DNA of 64,000 nucleotides from an uncultured Aquimarina sp. (GTDB lineage Bacteria > Bacteroidota > Bacteroidia > Flavobacteriales > Flavobacteriaceae): the NCBI GenBank assembly GCA_947496355.1, contig CANMCO010000016.1, positions 1 through 64,000 of the forward strand. The letters run 5' to 3'. Both the position numbers and the translations under genes were made by a program. Position 1 is the first letter of the stretch. Every line of letters starts with the position of its first letter. Under the pieces are notes generated by a model. That model made no database searches. It saw nothing but the letters and a program-made list of their open reading frames with translations, and had not been told where the DNA came from. Of the stretch, positions 25,900-35,637 are shown one piece after another.

Positions 25900-27894
25900 T
25901 TATTCACCAGATTCATTAGTAAGAAATTCTAGTCCAATTAGACGTCTTCCTTTTTCATCGAACAAGTCTTGCGAAGTCTTATTAAAATGGTCGATATGTG
26001 GACTTACCCAAAAAGAATTTGCCCAATCACCAGAACGTGATATACCGATCCATTTTCGTTTCCCATTTTCGAGGTACGTAGACACATGAACCAGACGTCG
26101 TCCTTTATTGTCAAAAAGATCCTGTGAAGTTTGTCTGAAACTTTGAAAATCAGGACTTACCCAAAAAGAGTTTGCCCAATTACCCGAACGAGAAATACCA
26201 ACCCATTTACGTTGACCATTTTCAATAAAAGTCTCTACCCAGATAAGACGTAAGCCATCTTTATCGAAAAGATCTTGTGATTTCTTCTGGAAACTTTGAA
26301 AGTTTGGACTCACCCAAAATCTACTGACCCAGTTTCCTCCTCTAGAAATACCTACCCAAAAACGTTGACCATTTTCTACAAATGTAGAAGCATGAATAAG
26401 TCTACGGCCTTTATTATCAAAAAGATCTTGTGCCGTTTTCTGAAAATCAGATAGACTTTTACTTACCCAAAAAGAGTTTGCCCAATTGCCTGCACGTGAA
26501 ATTCCTGCCCATCTACGTTTTCCATTTTCTTCGAAAGTAGCAACATGAATTAAACGACGTCCTTGTTTATCAAACAATTCTTGAGCCTTTTGCTCAAAAG
26601 ATTGCCTATTAGGACTAATCCAATATGAGTTGGCCCAATCTCCAGAGCGTGAAATACCAGCTGTAGGGATAAGGTTGCCCGGCCATAATGAGCCAGGCCA
26701 AATAGCTACTGATTCTTTAGGAATACCCTGTGCTGATAAATTTTGCCAAGGGTCACTATTTGAAGGAGGGTTATGATTTGCTAATTCTAGAACCCAAGCG
26801 TTTTTAAAAGGCATACCGCGTAATGATCTAGTGCCACTATCTAGTGAACAATGAATGTGAGTATGTGGGCTAGAAGAGTTTCCAGAATTTCCAATCAATC
26901 CAATTTTTTGTCCTGCTTTTACTTTTGCTCCCTTAACCATCAAATCTTTTGGTAAGGTACCTTTGATTAAATGTGCATAACGTACACGTACATCGCCATG
27001 TTTTATTAAAAACGAGTTTCCGCTTACGGGACTTGGAGTTGGGTCTGGAAATTCACCAAGAACCGTATTACTATCCATGCCATCAAACCAATCGACTACT
27101 TCACCATCTGCCATAGCCCTAAGCGGTTTTCTCCATATTCTATAATCTTCATTTTTATCTCCCGACTTTCCAGGTAGTAAACCGTTCATTTTACCAGAGT
27201 CGGGATCTTTACCTTGTACACCAATATCATGTGCAAATATCTGAACACCATTAGCACCTCCATTAGCCCAATGCACAGCAGATGTGGTTGCATATTCACT
27301 GTTTTTAAGATCAGCGGGACTAATCGGGAATATAAATGCACCTTCTCCCGTAGGATTCGTATAGGGTATGAGGTCTAGCGTTACAGTAGCAGGCTGTGTG
27401 TATCCATCACATCTAACTTCTACTTTGATTTGTTTAGGAGCGGGTGCTGGTAAATACACAACATTACTTATAGAAGTATCGTCAAATACAACTCTACCAT
27501 TTGACCATGTGGCCTTTTGCATAGATTTTATTTGGCCTGTTCCTGGATCATCATTGTCTGGATTTAATATACGTTTTTCTTCTTTCATATCTATAGTTGC
27601 AACAGAAGAGCCAGGAAATGCAAAATCAATGTCATTTACAGTTACCGTATTACTTTCATTATTTGTTATACGAAGACGAAGAACAATTTTAACTTGTGCT
27701 TTTTGACCCGTGTATTTTGGGGCTAATGGTAAATAAGTAGCTTTGCCTCCTTCAATTGGTTCGACATCAATAGTTAAATTAGGAGCTCTATCACACGATA
27801 TTATTGATAAGGTTAGAAATATTCCTCCTGCAATTAGTTTAAGGAAGTGAAAAAAAGATTGAATTTTCCCTGATATATTTATTGATGGCAACAT
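25900..27894 (-). CDS. Lipoprotein with M23-type peptidase domain and about five tandem C-terminal repeats
   Basis: A 664-residue surface lipoprotein. From the ATG at 27894 the signal peptide ends I-I-S-C. A beta-sandwich-like region follows, then an M23-like domain with FLIKHGDVRVRYAHL and the metal-type H-T-H-I-H near PHTHIHCSL. The usual upstream H-x-x-x-D ligand is not clear, so activity is uncertain. The C-terminal half has about five copies of a 50-residue unit with the pattern SQDLFDNKGRRLIHV...ENGKRKWVGISR-GNWANSFWVSP, like the bacterial tandem repeat BTRD1. The frame stays open up to 27990, but that earlier start lies inside a 13-base inverted repeat and would hide the signal peptide. 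Confidence 0.8.
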   Translation of the reverse strand: MLPSINISGKIQSFFHFLKLIAGGIFLTLSIISCDRAPNLTIDVEPIEGGKATYLPLAPKYTGQKAQVKIVLRLRITNNESNTVTVNDIDFAFPGSSVATIDMKEEKRILNPDNDDPGTGQIKSMQKATWSNGRVVFDDTSISNVVYLPAPAPKQIKVEVRCDGYTQPATVTLDLIPYTNPTGEGAFIFPISPADLKNSEYATTSAVHWANGGANGVQIFAHDIGVQGKDPDSGKMNGLLPGKSGDKNEDYRIWRKPLRAMADGEVVDWFDGMDSNTVLGEFPDPTPSPVSGNSFLIKHGDVRVRYAHLIKGTLPKDLMVKGAKVKAGQKIGLIGNSGNSSSPHTHIHCSLDSGTRSLRGMPFKNAWVLELANHNPPSNSDPWQNLSAQGIPKESVAIWPGSLWPGNLIPTAGISRSGDWANSYWISPNRQSFEQKAQELFDKQGRRLIHVATFEENGKRRWAGISRAGNWANSFWVSKSLSDFQKTAQDLFDNKGRRLIHASTFVENGQRFWVGISRGGNWVSRFWVSPNFQSFQKKSQDLFDKDGLRLIWVETFIENGQRKWVGISRSGNWANSFWVSPDFQSFRQTSQDLFDNKGRRLVHVSTYLENGKRKWIGISRSGDWANSFWVSPHIDHFNKTSQDLFDEKGRRLIGLEFLTNESGE

Positions 27895-27977
27895 AACTAA
27901 TGTAATTTTAAATGCATTGATTTCTGAAAGATGTACTAAAAAGAAAAGTGCCTTAAAAGTTGACTTTCTAATCATTT

Positions 27978-28033
27978 TAAGCGGAATCAAATAAAAAGTG
28001 GTTAATCAAATTATTATTTCTTGATTCCGCTTA
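27978..28033. repeat. Perfect 13-base inverted repeat in the leader of the M23 gene
   Basis: Bases 27978-27990 (taagcggaatcaa) and 28021-28033 (ttgattccgctta) are exact complements separated by 30 bases. They lie between the candidate promoter at 28150-28179 and the chosen start at 27894, so the RNA leader would fold into this hairpin. It could be a regulatory stem or a protein-binding site. Confidence 0.7.
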
Positions 28034-28149
28034 GCTTGACAGATTGTGAACAAGACTACTTATAAGACACGTTCTTCTTTAGAATTTGGCTAATTCAAAT
28101 ATCACAAACCCCTTGCTGTTCTCAGGTCTTACGATTAATTGTGACGTGT

Positions 28150-28179
28150 CAAATATATTTTAGTATAAACTATTACAAA
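28150..28179 (-). promoter_or_regulatory. Candidate Bacteroidota promoter of the M23 lipoprotein gene
   Basis: On the minus strand TTTG (28179-28176), an 18-base spacer and TATATTTG (28157-28150) fit the Bacteroidota TTTG / TAnnTTTG promoter form well. It predicts a leader of about 250 bases that contains the inverted repeat at 27978-28033. I see nothing else in the gap 28034-28341 except a short hairpin at 28205-28226 (ggtaaaaa/tttttacc). Confidence 0.6.
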
Positions 28180-28341
28180 AGAGACAATTAACTAATACTT
28201 AATAGGTAAAAACCCCTTTTTTTACCGCTAATTTCAGAGTTTATTCATAGATATCTAACTTGTGATATAGTATGTTAAAAACTTGTTTTTACTTTCTCAA
28301 TAAATTGTGATTTCTTTGCCACCGGGAAAAAACACTGCTAA

Positions 28342-28908
28342 TTGGAACATCTAGAAAAAGAAAATATCAAGGTATTTACACGATATAACTTCTTTAATAA
28401 GACATATTGTGTATTTAAAGGAGCATCTTTAAGAGAAATCTCAAGAAGAAAACCAAACTACAGAAGTGAGTCGGGGAGTACATATTATTATACAAAACAT
28501 GGAGTCTATAGATTATCTAATCATTGGGGAAGGGCAGCCAAATGTCAATGGCGTTTGGTATCAGATTTTCCAGCAGAGATTGATGATCTAAGACTAGGTT
28601 ATGCAGATTGGGCAGATTTTAGAGAAAATCTTGATCCAGATGTAGATGCTTACTATATATCTGTAGACTTTGAGGCCAAAAAGGTGAGCTATATGCATAG
28701 AGACAATCCCAACTATAACCAGGTTGCGGTGCTAAGATCCGCAGATGCAACTAGAAAACTGATCAAGCAAATCAAAAACCTTCTTGAAACGCATAAATGG
28801 GCAAAATACTATGACTATGATGATCTAGATGAATTTCGTGAGGAAGTAGTAACTAGATTAATCAATACCAATATTTCTTTGAATGAATTAAGAAGAGAGT
28901 TGGTGTAA
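28342..28908 (+). CDS. Hypothetical protein, 188 aa
   Basis: A 188-residue soluble protein starting with TTG at 28342. The family is not recognised. It has a well-ordered N-terminal alpha/beta part (STYYYTKHGVYRLSNHWGR, then CQWRLVSDFP) and a central strand YYISVDFEAKKVSYMHRDN. A long C-terminal helical segment (about 130-188) is rich in charged residues and includes LIKQIKNLLETHKWAKYYD. No signal peptide or membrane segment is visible. It converges with the pirin gene, stop to stop, 19 bases apart. It is probably real because of its regular folding pattern. Confidence 0.7.
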   Translation: MEHLEKENIKVFTRYNFFNKTYCVFKGASLREISRRKPNYRSESGSTYYYTKHGVYRLSNHWGRAAKCQWRLVSDFPAEIDDLRLGYADWADFRENLDPDVDAYYISVDFEAKKVSYMHRDNPNYNQVAVLRSADATRKLIKQIKNLLETHKWAKYYDYDDLDEFREEVVTRLINTNISLNELRRELV

Positions 28909-28927
28909 CAATAGTTAAGGGTTTGAT

Positions 28928-29827
28928 TTAGCTTTTCTTATTCATTATTTTCATTGGTTCTGGCAAAGGAACATAGGTATTATCATCTGTAACTTTTGGA
29001 AATTCCTTGTTTTTCCAAAGTTGCTTAGCTGTTTCTATTTTTTCTAGGCTTGTTGAAACAAAATTCCAATAAATATGGCGTTCTTCAGGAAAAGGTAGTC
29101 CGCCAAATAATATTACGTGGGTATTTGGTTCTAGAATAATGGCACAACTGTCCTCAGTTTTGGAAACTAACATATTTCCTGCCTCAATTCGATCATCACA
29201 GGCTTCAATTGCCCCTTTAACAATGCAAATCCCTATTTCGCCTTGCAATTCACCTTTGATTTTTAGTGTATACCTTGATTTGGCAGTTACATCAACCATA
29301 AATAATTCAGAATGTACAGGAAGAGGAGATTCTTTTCCGTAACCCTTTCCCGCAATTAAACGAAATGACGTTTCATCGTCTGTCCAATATGGTAAATCTT
29401 TATTATCAATATGATGAAACTCTGGTTTGATTTCTTCTAACTCCTTAGGCAATGCAACCCAGATTTGGTACCCATGAGCTGTAAATTCTGATCCGTTGCG
29501 TAAATCATTTGGAGTACGCTCTGTGTGTGTAACTCCTTTTCCAGCAACCATCCAATTAACAGATCCGGGAGAAATGCGTTGATTTGTTCCAATACTATCC
29601 TTATGCATTAATTCTCCCTCTAGCATGTATGTGAGTGTAGATAATCCTATATGCGGGTGTTGATCGACATCCATATAGTGACACTTTTTTATTGTTGTAG
29701 GTCCCATATGATCAATAAAAATAAATGGACCCACCATTCTCTTTTTTCTAAAAGGGATAAGCCTACCCACCAAAAAATCACCTATATCACGACTTCTTTC
29801 TTCTATAATTAATCCTTGATTAGACAT
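28928..29827 (-). CDS. Pirin family protein
   Basis: A 299-residue double-cupin protein of the pirin family. The N-terminal cupin contains the metal ligands in QHPHIGLSTLTYMLEGE and later GVTHTERTP (three His and one Glu). The conserved PFIFIDHMGP precedes them, and the C-terminal pirin cupin spans about 170-285 (GEIGICIVKGAIEA, VILFGGLPFPEERHIYWNFV). Bacterial relatives have quercetinase or regulatory activity; the substrate here is unknown. It is encoded alone. The 278-base gap upstream to 30105 shows no clear promoter box. Confidence 0.92.
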   Translation of the reverse strand: MSNQGLIIEERSRDIGDFLVGRLIPFRKKRMVGPFIFIDHMGPTTIKKCHYMDVDQHPHIGLSTLTYMLEGELMHKDSIGTNQRISPGSVNWMVAGKGVTHTERTPNDLRNGSEFTAHGYQIWVALPKELEEIKPEFHHIDNKDLPYWTDDETSFRLIAGKGYGKESPLPVHSELFMVDVTAKSRYTLKIKGELQGEIGICIVKGAIEACDDRIEAGNMLVSKTEDSCAIILEPNTHVILFGGLPFPEERHIYWNFVSTSLEKIETAKQLWKNKEFPKVTDDNTYVPLPEPMKIMNKKS

Positions 29828-30105
29828 AAAATTTATTCACTTTTGTTATCATATTTAAAGATATGTTATTTTATATATTCAATGAGTTAAATTTATATTA
29901 AGCCAGAAGTAAACTTATTATAAAAACCTCTGTTTCTTATATATAGTTTATTAAGATAATATTGTTAGTACTACTAGCCTTAATACTTTAAAATAATTCA
30001 TTATCTTTTCATCTGTTTTCATGTACTGATTTTTTAATACTAAATAACGTGTTTCATTCGTTAACAGACATGATTCAACTAATATAATCAACCTTAAACC
30101 TACTC

Positions 30106-31425
30106 ATGGAAATTTTTTCTTCTTATAACCTGATTATCGAGATCTCTGTCGTAATTATTTTATCATTCATTTTTAATGGTATTGCCAAAAAAACTAATGT
30201 CCCAGCTGTTCTAATGCTAATCATACTTGGGATCATTTTACAATATGCGATTAAAGCATTTGGAGCAAGTTCTATTGATTTTTTTCCAATGTTAGAGGTC
30301 CTTGGAATTGTAGGTCTGATAATGATTGTTTTGGAAGCTGCTCTTGAGCTAAAACTTAAAAGTGACAAGTTGATGCCCATTCTAAAATCTATGGCAATCG
30401 CATTGATTGGCTTAGTTGCATCAACTTTTATTGCTGCCGTTATCCTTAAGGCTTTGGTTGATGGTATGACTATGCAGTCAGCCTGGTTATATGCAACCCC
30501 TTTATCAATATTATCCAGTGCAATTATAATACCTAGTGTGAGTGGGCTATCTGAAGCTAAAAAGGAATTTCATGTATATGAAAGTACATTTTCGGATATT
30601 TTAGGTATTATGTTGTTTTATTTCCTGACGGGAAGATTAAATCCTGCTGAAGACTCAGGAGTAGGAGGGTTCTTTTTGAACCTCATTCTTACAATAGTGA
30701 TTTCGCTTGTAGCAAGTTATGCGATTATCATTATTTTTCAAAAAATTAAAAGCCAGGTAAAATTATTTTTATTAATTGCTGTATTGTTGTTATTATATGG
30801 TTTAGGAAAAAAAATGCATTTATCATCATTAATTATTATTTTAATTTTTGGATTGGTAATAGCAAATATGAAACTATTCTTCCAAGGAAAATTAAGACAG
30901 TATTTGGATTTTGAAAAAGCAAAATCTATCTATCATGAATTGCATGTAATAACCGCAGAGACTGCCTTTGTTGTGCGTACTTTGTTCTTTGTGATTTTTG
31001 GTGTTACTATTGTACTTTCATCTTTGTTAAGTCTCAAAGTTGCGTTGATTAGTATTTTAATATTGATCTCTATTTACGGAATTCGATATGGATTGTTACG
31101 CCTGTTTATGGGAAAAGACATTTCTCCACAATTATTTATAGCACCAAGAGGGTTAATTACGGTACTTTTATTTTATGCTATTCCTGCAGAGGCAATGGTG
31201 GAAGGTTTTGAGCCTGGAATATTATTATTTGTAATTATTGGTACGAGTTTAATAATGACAGGAGGAATGATTAGAGACAAAAAAATGAATCCCCCAGGAG
31301 AATTAGATACTGCTACAGTACCGGCAGTCGATAATATAGAAGAAACAGAATATTTTATTAATAATACTACAGATCTTAGTGAGCTTGATAATACAAGTTC
31401 ATCAGATTCTCATGACACAGAATAA
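30106..31425 (+). CDS. Cation:proton antiporter
   Basis: A 439-residue inner-membrane protein of the CPA antiporter superfamily with about 12 hydrophobic helices, opening IIEISVVIILSFIFNGIAKK. The family features include the P-A-V-L-M-L-I-I-L-G helix near 30-45 and the D-I-L-G-I-M-L-F helix around residue 165, with the conserved Asp in the transport path. A soluble acidic tail follows from about 400. It likely exchanges Na+ or K+ for H+. The stop overlaps the start of the WYL regulator gene (TAATG), so the two are co-translated. Confidence 0.85.
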   Translation: MEIFSSYNLIIEISVVIILSFIFNGIAKKTNVPAVLMLIILGIILQYAIKAFGASSIDFFPMLEVLGIVGLIMIVLEAALELKLKSDKLMPILKSMAIALIGLVASTFIAAVILKALVDGMTMQSAWLYATPLSILSSAIIIPSVSGLSEAKKEFHVYESTFSDILGIMLFYFLTGRLNPAEDSGVGGFFLNLILTIVISLVASYAIIIIFQKIKSQVKLFLLIAVLLLLYGLGKKMHLSSLIIILIFGLVIANMKLFFQGKLRQYLDFEKAKSIYHELHVITAETAFVVRTLFFVIFGVTIVLSSLLSLKVALISILILISIYGIRYGLLRLFMGKDISPQLFIAPRGLITVLLFYAIPAEAMVEGFEPGILLFVIIGTSLIMTGGMIRDKKMNPPGELDTATVPAVDNIEETEYFINNTTDLSELDNTSSSDSHDTE

Positions 31426-32126
31426 TGAAACGTTTACATCGGTTAACGGCTATATTAGTTAAACTGCAATCCAAGAAGATTGTACAAGCTGCAGAACTTG
31501 CCGATAAGTTTGAAGTAAGTTTACGTACGATTTATCGTGATATGCAAGCACTTACTGATGCTGGCGTACCCATAGGAGCAGAAGCTGGTACCGGGTACTT
31601 TCTTGTTGACGGATATTCTTTACCGCCAGTAATGTTTACCGAAAAAGAGGCTAACGCATTACTAACAGCTTCAAAGATCATAAGGACTAATAATGATCAA
31701 TCCCTTATTAATGAATACGAAGATGCAATAGATAAGGTAAAAGCGGTACTTAAGACAACGCAAAAAAAGAAACTGGAGATTCTCGAACAGCGTATTTTTA
31801 CGTATTCAAGGCAAGCAATTCATCCAAGCAATTCCTTATCCATAATTCAAAAAGCAATAACAGATTCTAGAATATTAGAAATTAAATATACGACAGTAAC
31901 TAAAGAAACTAGTAAAAGATTAATAGAACCCATAGGTGTTTATTTTACGAATAATACATGGATCTTGATTGCTTATTGTAGATTACGGAAGGACTATAGA
32001 GAATTTAGAACTGATCGTATTCTTAATCTAATTGAAACCCAGGAACTTTTTTCTCCACAACAATTTACCCTAGAAGACTATTATAACAGAAGAGCTCACT
32101 TATATAGAACAAATATTTCGTCTTAA
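31425..32126 (+). CDS. WYL-domain transcriptional regulator
   Basis: A 233-residue DNA-binding regulator of the YafY type: an N-terminal HTH_11 winged helix (about 1-60, with LADKFEVSLRTIYRDMQAL as the recognition helix) and a C-terminal WYL domain (about 140-225) whose signature is seen as I-E-P-I-G-V-Y-F-T-N-N-T-W-I-L-I-A-Y-C-R. WYL domains sense small ligands or nucleic acid. Co-translated with the antiporter, it may control that operon or the small lipoprotein gene behind it. Confidence 0.9.
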   Translation: MKRLHRLTAILVKLQSKKIVQAAELADKFEVSLRTIYRDMQALTDAGVPIGAEAGTGYFLVDGYSLPPVMFTEKEANALLTASKIIRTNNDQSLINEYEDAIDKVKAVLKTTQKKKLEILEQRIFTYSRQAIHPSNSLSIIQKAITDSRILEIKYTTVTKETSKRLIEPIGVYFTNNTWILIAYCRLRKDYREFRTDRILNLIETQELFSPQQFTLEDYYNRRAHLYRTNISS

Positions 32127-32188
32127 AAAAATACTACTGACATAAGGTTGTCATCTACTGCTTTTAATTTTGATTAAAATTAATACTC

Positions 32189-32581
32189 ATGCACAAGTTA
32201 ATTCTAATTATCATGGTAAACTTATTGCTTAATTGTACCACAGAACCTGATCAAAACCCTTCACCAATGAAAGACAAATCTAATGTAGTAGAGGTTGTAT
32301 TATTTGAAACGTACCCCGGTTACTCTGCTAATGAAGTAGAAACAGCATTATCTTCTTTAAATGATATCATAAAATTGAATTATGGTTTTATTGAAAGAAC
32401 TACGGCCAGTAATGGAGACGGTAAATATGTGGATATCGTGTATTGGACCGATATGAAATCTGCAAAAAAAGCCGCTTCAGATATAATGAAAAATGAAAAA
32501 GCTGCGGCTGTCTTTAATATTATCAAACCAGAATCTACAAGAATGTATCATTTTGACACATTTAATCAGTTTGAAGAGTAA
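32189..32581 (+). CDS. Small lipoprotein with monooxygenase-like ferredoxin fold
   Basis: A 130-residue lipoprotein: the short signal peptide ends L-L-L-N-C near residue 16. The remaining 100 residues read as an alpha+beta dimeric barrel of ABM/antibiotic-biosynthesis-monooxygenase type: VVEVVLFETYPG, then a helix with ALSSLNDI, VDIVYWTDMKSAKKA and a final YHFDTF strand. Ordinary ABM proteins are cytoplasmic, so a lipid-anchored version is unusual. It lies 62 bases after the WYL gene and may belong to the same transcript. Function unknown. Confidence 0.7.
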   Translation: MHKLILIIMVNLLLNCTTEPDQNPSPMKDKSNVVEVVLFETYPGYSANEVETALSSLNDIIKLNYGFIERTTASNGDGKYVDIVYWTDMKSAKKAASDIMKNEKAAAVFNIIKPESTRMYHFDTFNQFEE

Positions 32582-32602
32582 TAGATCATAAAAAACCTAA
32601 TC

Positions 32603-32637
32603 GATGCTATCATTTTTAGTTAAATTTGATAGCATCA
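32603..32637. promoter_or_regulatory. Ten-base inverted repeat before the AlkD-like gene
   Basis: gatgctatca (32603-32612) and tgatagcatc (32628-32637) are exact complements with a 15-base spacer. There is no T run, so it may be an operator or a weak terminator of the preceding lipoprotein gene. Confidence 0.45.
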
Positions 32638-32658
32638 ATAATTTTACATCATCTAGTT

Positions 32659-33459
32659 ATGATTCCAGAACACGTCCTAAACAGAAAAGGAGCAAGAAGC
32701 TTGAAAGATCTTAATCCAGAAGTGCTAGAATACCTTAACAAAGGATTAATAGAAACTGCAAATCTTATGGAGTGGTTAGCTGTGGATCAAATGAAGTTAT
32801 TACAATCTGTTTTGAGGGACCTTGGAAAGTTAGATTGGTATGACAGTTTTTATGAAGCCATTTCTGCTCAGAAAAAACCCTCAGCCAATTCTAATACCAA
32901 AATTATAGGAATTATGTTTTTACAATTAACAAATGATAATAGTATCCTGAACTATCTATCAAAACACTGTTCTGATGTACCAAGATGTTGGGCCACCTAT
33001 TGGGCAGGAATCAAAGAAGATGATATTGCGGTAAGACTAAACACAATTAAACCCTATGCAGCCGATTCACATTTTGGTGTAAGAGAGGTAGCCATATTTG
33101 CTTCAAAAGAAGCGATTGTTGCCAATTTGGATAAGGCAATTCATATATTATCAGACTGGACTTCAAGTACAGATGAAAACATACGTAGATATGCGGTCGA
33201 AACAACACGTCCTATGGGAGTGTGGACAAAAAAAATTGATGCATTAAAAGAAAATCCTGAAAAAGGAATACGACTGCTTGAACCTTTAAAATCTGATTCA
33301 TCAAAGTATGTAAGAGATTCAGTTGGTAATTGGTTAAATGACGCAAGTAAAACACAACCTGGTTGGGTTAGAACGATCTGCGATCGTTGGGAAAGGGAAT
33401 CTACTACAAAAGAAACTCAATACATTCTTAAAAAGGCACTTCGTTCTATAAATAAGTGA
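32659..33459 (+). CDS. DNA alkylation repair (AlkD-like) HEAT-repeat protein
   Basis: A 266-residue all-helical protein of the DNA alkylation repair family, which holds DNA between HEAT-like repeats and excises bulky alkylated bases. Recognisable segments are WLAVDQMKLLQSVLRDLGK, RCWATYWAG, SHFGVREVAIFA and STDENIRRYAVETTRPMGVW. The last two are typical HEAT-like turns facing DNA. The frame is open from a TTG at 32626, but the ATG at 32659 is preferred because the earlier 11 codons run through the inverted repeat. The 231-base gap behind it shows no clear element. Confidence 0.82.
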   Translation: MIPEHVLNRKGARSLKDLNPEVLEYLNKGLIETANLMEWLAVDQMKLLQSVLRDLGKLDWYDSFYEAISAQKKPSANSNTKIIGIMFLQLTNDNSILNYLSKHCSDVPRCWATYWAGIKEDDIAVRLNTIKPYAADSHFGVREVAIFASKEAIVANLDKAIHILSDWTSSTDENIRRYAVETTRPMGVWTKKIDALKENPEKGIRLLEPLKSDSSKYVRDSVGNWLNDASKTQPGWVRTICDRWERESTTKETQYILKKALRSINK

Positions 33460-33690
33460 TCAGAACATAACTTATATATCCTTAAAAACTCATCAAATTT
33501 AATCAGTTATTTGGTGCTTTTTTTGAAGAAACTAAAACCATGCATGTAACGAAAACGTTATTGTTTATAAATTCTCGCTATTCTTTCTAAAATCTTATAA
33601 TCAAGAGTGTTAGTTTTCAGAAATAAGTAATAAATTGGGAAAGCTTTTGCTAAAAAACCAAAATTAAATCATCCTAATTTATAATTTTTC

Positions 33691-35631
33691 ATGCTAAACC
33701 AAGAACGTGTTGTTATTGAAAATGTGACTCCAGAACTTAATAATGGAGATTTTTTTATTAAAAGAGTCCTAAACGAAAATGTAAATGTAGCAGTCGATGT
33801 TATAGGTGATGGTCATGATATTGTACAAGCAAGCATCCAATATAAGCATGAGAGTGATTCGAAATGGACAGAGACTCGAATGCAACACGTAGAAAATGAC
33901 TCCTGGATAGGAACTTTCAAAGTCGAAAAACAAGGCTATTATACCTATAAAATATTAGGCTGGACCGATTATGCCCTAAACTGGCAACACGGAACAATTC
34001 GTAAAATCGATGATCAACAGAAGGTATTATCTGAATTGTTAGAGGGGCGAGAGTATCTTGAATTGATAAAAAATAAAGCCAATACCGAAGAAAAGATATA
34101 TATAGAACAACTTTCCGATATATTCAAGAATGAAAGCACTTATAACGAAGCCATTTCAGAAGTTAAAAGTGATAAACTTCATGACTTATTCTATAAATAT
34201 CCATCAAAGGGATTAATGGCTACATACAAAGAACTAAAAGTATACGTAGATCGTGAAAAAGCCAGGTTTAGTACGTGGTATGAGTTTTTCCCACGAAGTG
34301 CCTCTGAAAAAGAAGGGGTACATGGTACTTTTAAAGACTGTGAACGACTACTTCCCAGAATTGCAGAAATGGGGTTTGATATTTTGTATTTTCCTCCCAT
34401 ACATCCTATAGGAGAAGTTAACCGGAAAGGAAAAAATAATACAACAGAAGCGCTAAAGAATGATGTAGGTTCTCCATGGGGAATAGGATCTAAAGATGGA
34501 GGACATACTAGTGTGCATAAAGAACTTGGTACTTTGACTGACTTCAAAAGTCTGATTAAAAAAGCAAAAAAACTGGATATTGAAATTGCTATGGATTATG
34601 CACTACAAGCTGCTCCTGATCACCCCTGGGTAGAAGAATTCCCGGAATTCTTTAAATGGAGACCAGACGGAACAGTGCAATATGCAGAAAATCCTCCAAA
34701 AAAGTATCAAGACATTCAACCAATCTACTTTGACACCAAGAAATGGAAAGAAATGTGGAAAGAACTTCTTGCAACAGCAATGTTTTGGGTAGAAGAGTGT
34801 GATATACGAGTTTTTAGAGTAGATAACCCGCATACTAAACCGTTTCATTTCTGGGGATGGTTAATTGGTGAGATCAAGAATAAGTACCCTGATGTTCTTT
34901 TTTTATCCGAAGCGTTTACAAAGCCCAAAGTAATGCAGCAACTTGCAAAACAGGGATTTACACAATCCTATACATATTTCACTTGGCGTAATAGTAAGCA
35001 TGAGCTTATTGAATATATTAATGAGTTAACAACTACAGATCAAAAAGAATATTTCCGCCCAAATTTTTGGCCAAATACTCCTGATATCAATCCATATCAC
35101 TTGCAAGGAGCCAATGAGGCTATGCACATTATTAAATACTCACTAGCATCCACATTAAGCTCTAATACAGGTATTTATGGACCAGTATTTGAACAAATGG
35201 TTTCAGATGCTATGCCAGGAAAAGAAGAATACCTTGACAGTGAAAAGTATCAATTACGATATTGGAATTGGGAAGTAAAAAACAAATTGACAACATTAAT
35301 TACCAGTATCAATAGAATTAGAAAAGAGAATACCGCTTTACAACAGACAAGCAATATTAAATTTTGTCATATCGAAAATGATCAATTAATAGGATTTTAT
35401 AAGTATGATGATGATAAAACTAATGAACTACTCATTATCATTAGTTTAGACCCCTATTATTCTCAGCAAGGAAATATCCAACTCCCCCTAAATGAACTTG
35501 GTGTACATCATGGACATAATATCGAAGTACACGACCTCATTACCAAAAGTAGTTACCATTGGAACAATGAATGGAACTATGTAGAACTACATCCTGCTAT
35601 GCCTATGCACATTTTTAAGATAAAAAAATGA
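33691..35631 (+). CDS. glgE: Alpha-1,4-glucan:maltose-1-phosphate maltosyltransferase
   Basis: GH13 subfamily 3 enzyme that adds maltosyl units from maltose-1-phosphate to alpha-1,4-glucan. The 646 residues have the family layout: an N-terminal beta domain, an inserted helical segment, and the GH13 barrel with RFSTWYEFFPRSASEKEG, the NRKGKNN loop, the nucleophile D378 in FRVDNPHTKPFHFWGW, and the acid/base E407 in FLSEAFTKP. All key residues are present. It is the first gene of a run: mak follows after 6 bases, glgB 9 bases after mak. Its presence defines the GlgE pathway for glucan storage. Confidence 0.95.
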   Translation: MLNQERVVIENVTPELNNGDFFIKRVLNENVNVAVDVIGDGHDIVQASIQYKHESDSKWTETRMQHVENDSWIGTFKVEKQGYYTYKILGWTDYALNWQHGTIRKIDDQQKVLSELLEGREYLELIKNKANTEEKIYIEQLSDIFKNESTYNEAISEVKSDKLHDLFYKYPSKGLMATYKELKVYVDREKARFSTWYEFFPRSASEKEGVHGTFKDCERLLPRIAEMGFDILYFPPIHPIGEVNRKGKNNTTEALKNDVGSPWGIGSKDGGHTSVHKELGTLTDFKSLIKKAKKLDIEIAMDYALQAAPDHPWVEEFPEFFKWRPDGTVQYAENPPKKYQDIQPIYFDTKKWKEMWKELLATAMFWVEECDIRVFRVDNPHTKPFHFWGWLIGEIKNKYPDVLFLSEAFTKPKVMQQLAKQGFTQSYTYFTWRNSKHELIEYINELTTTDQKEYFRPNFWPNTPDINPYHLQGANEAMHIIKYSLASTLSSNTGIYGPVFEQMVSDAMPGKEEYLDSEKYQLRYWNWEVKNKLTTLITSINRIRKENTALQQTSNIKFCHIENDQLIGFYKYDDDKTNELLIIISLDPYYSQQGNIQLPLNELGVHHGHNIEVHDLITKSSYHWNNEWNYVELHPAMPMHIFKIKK

Positions 35632-35637
35632 TGTAGT

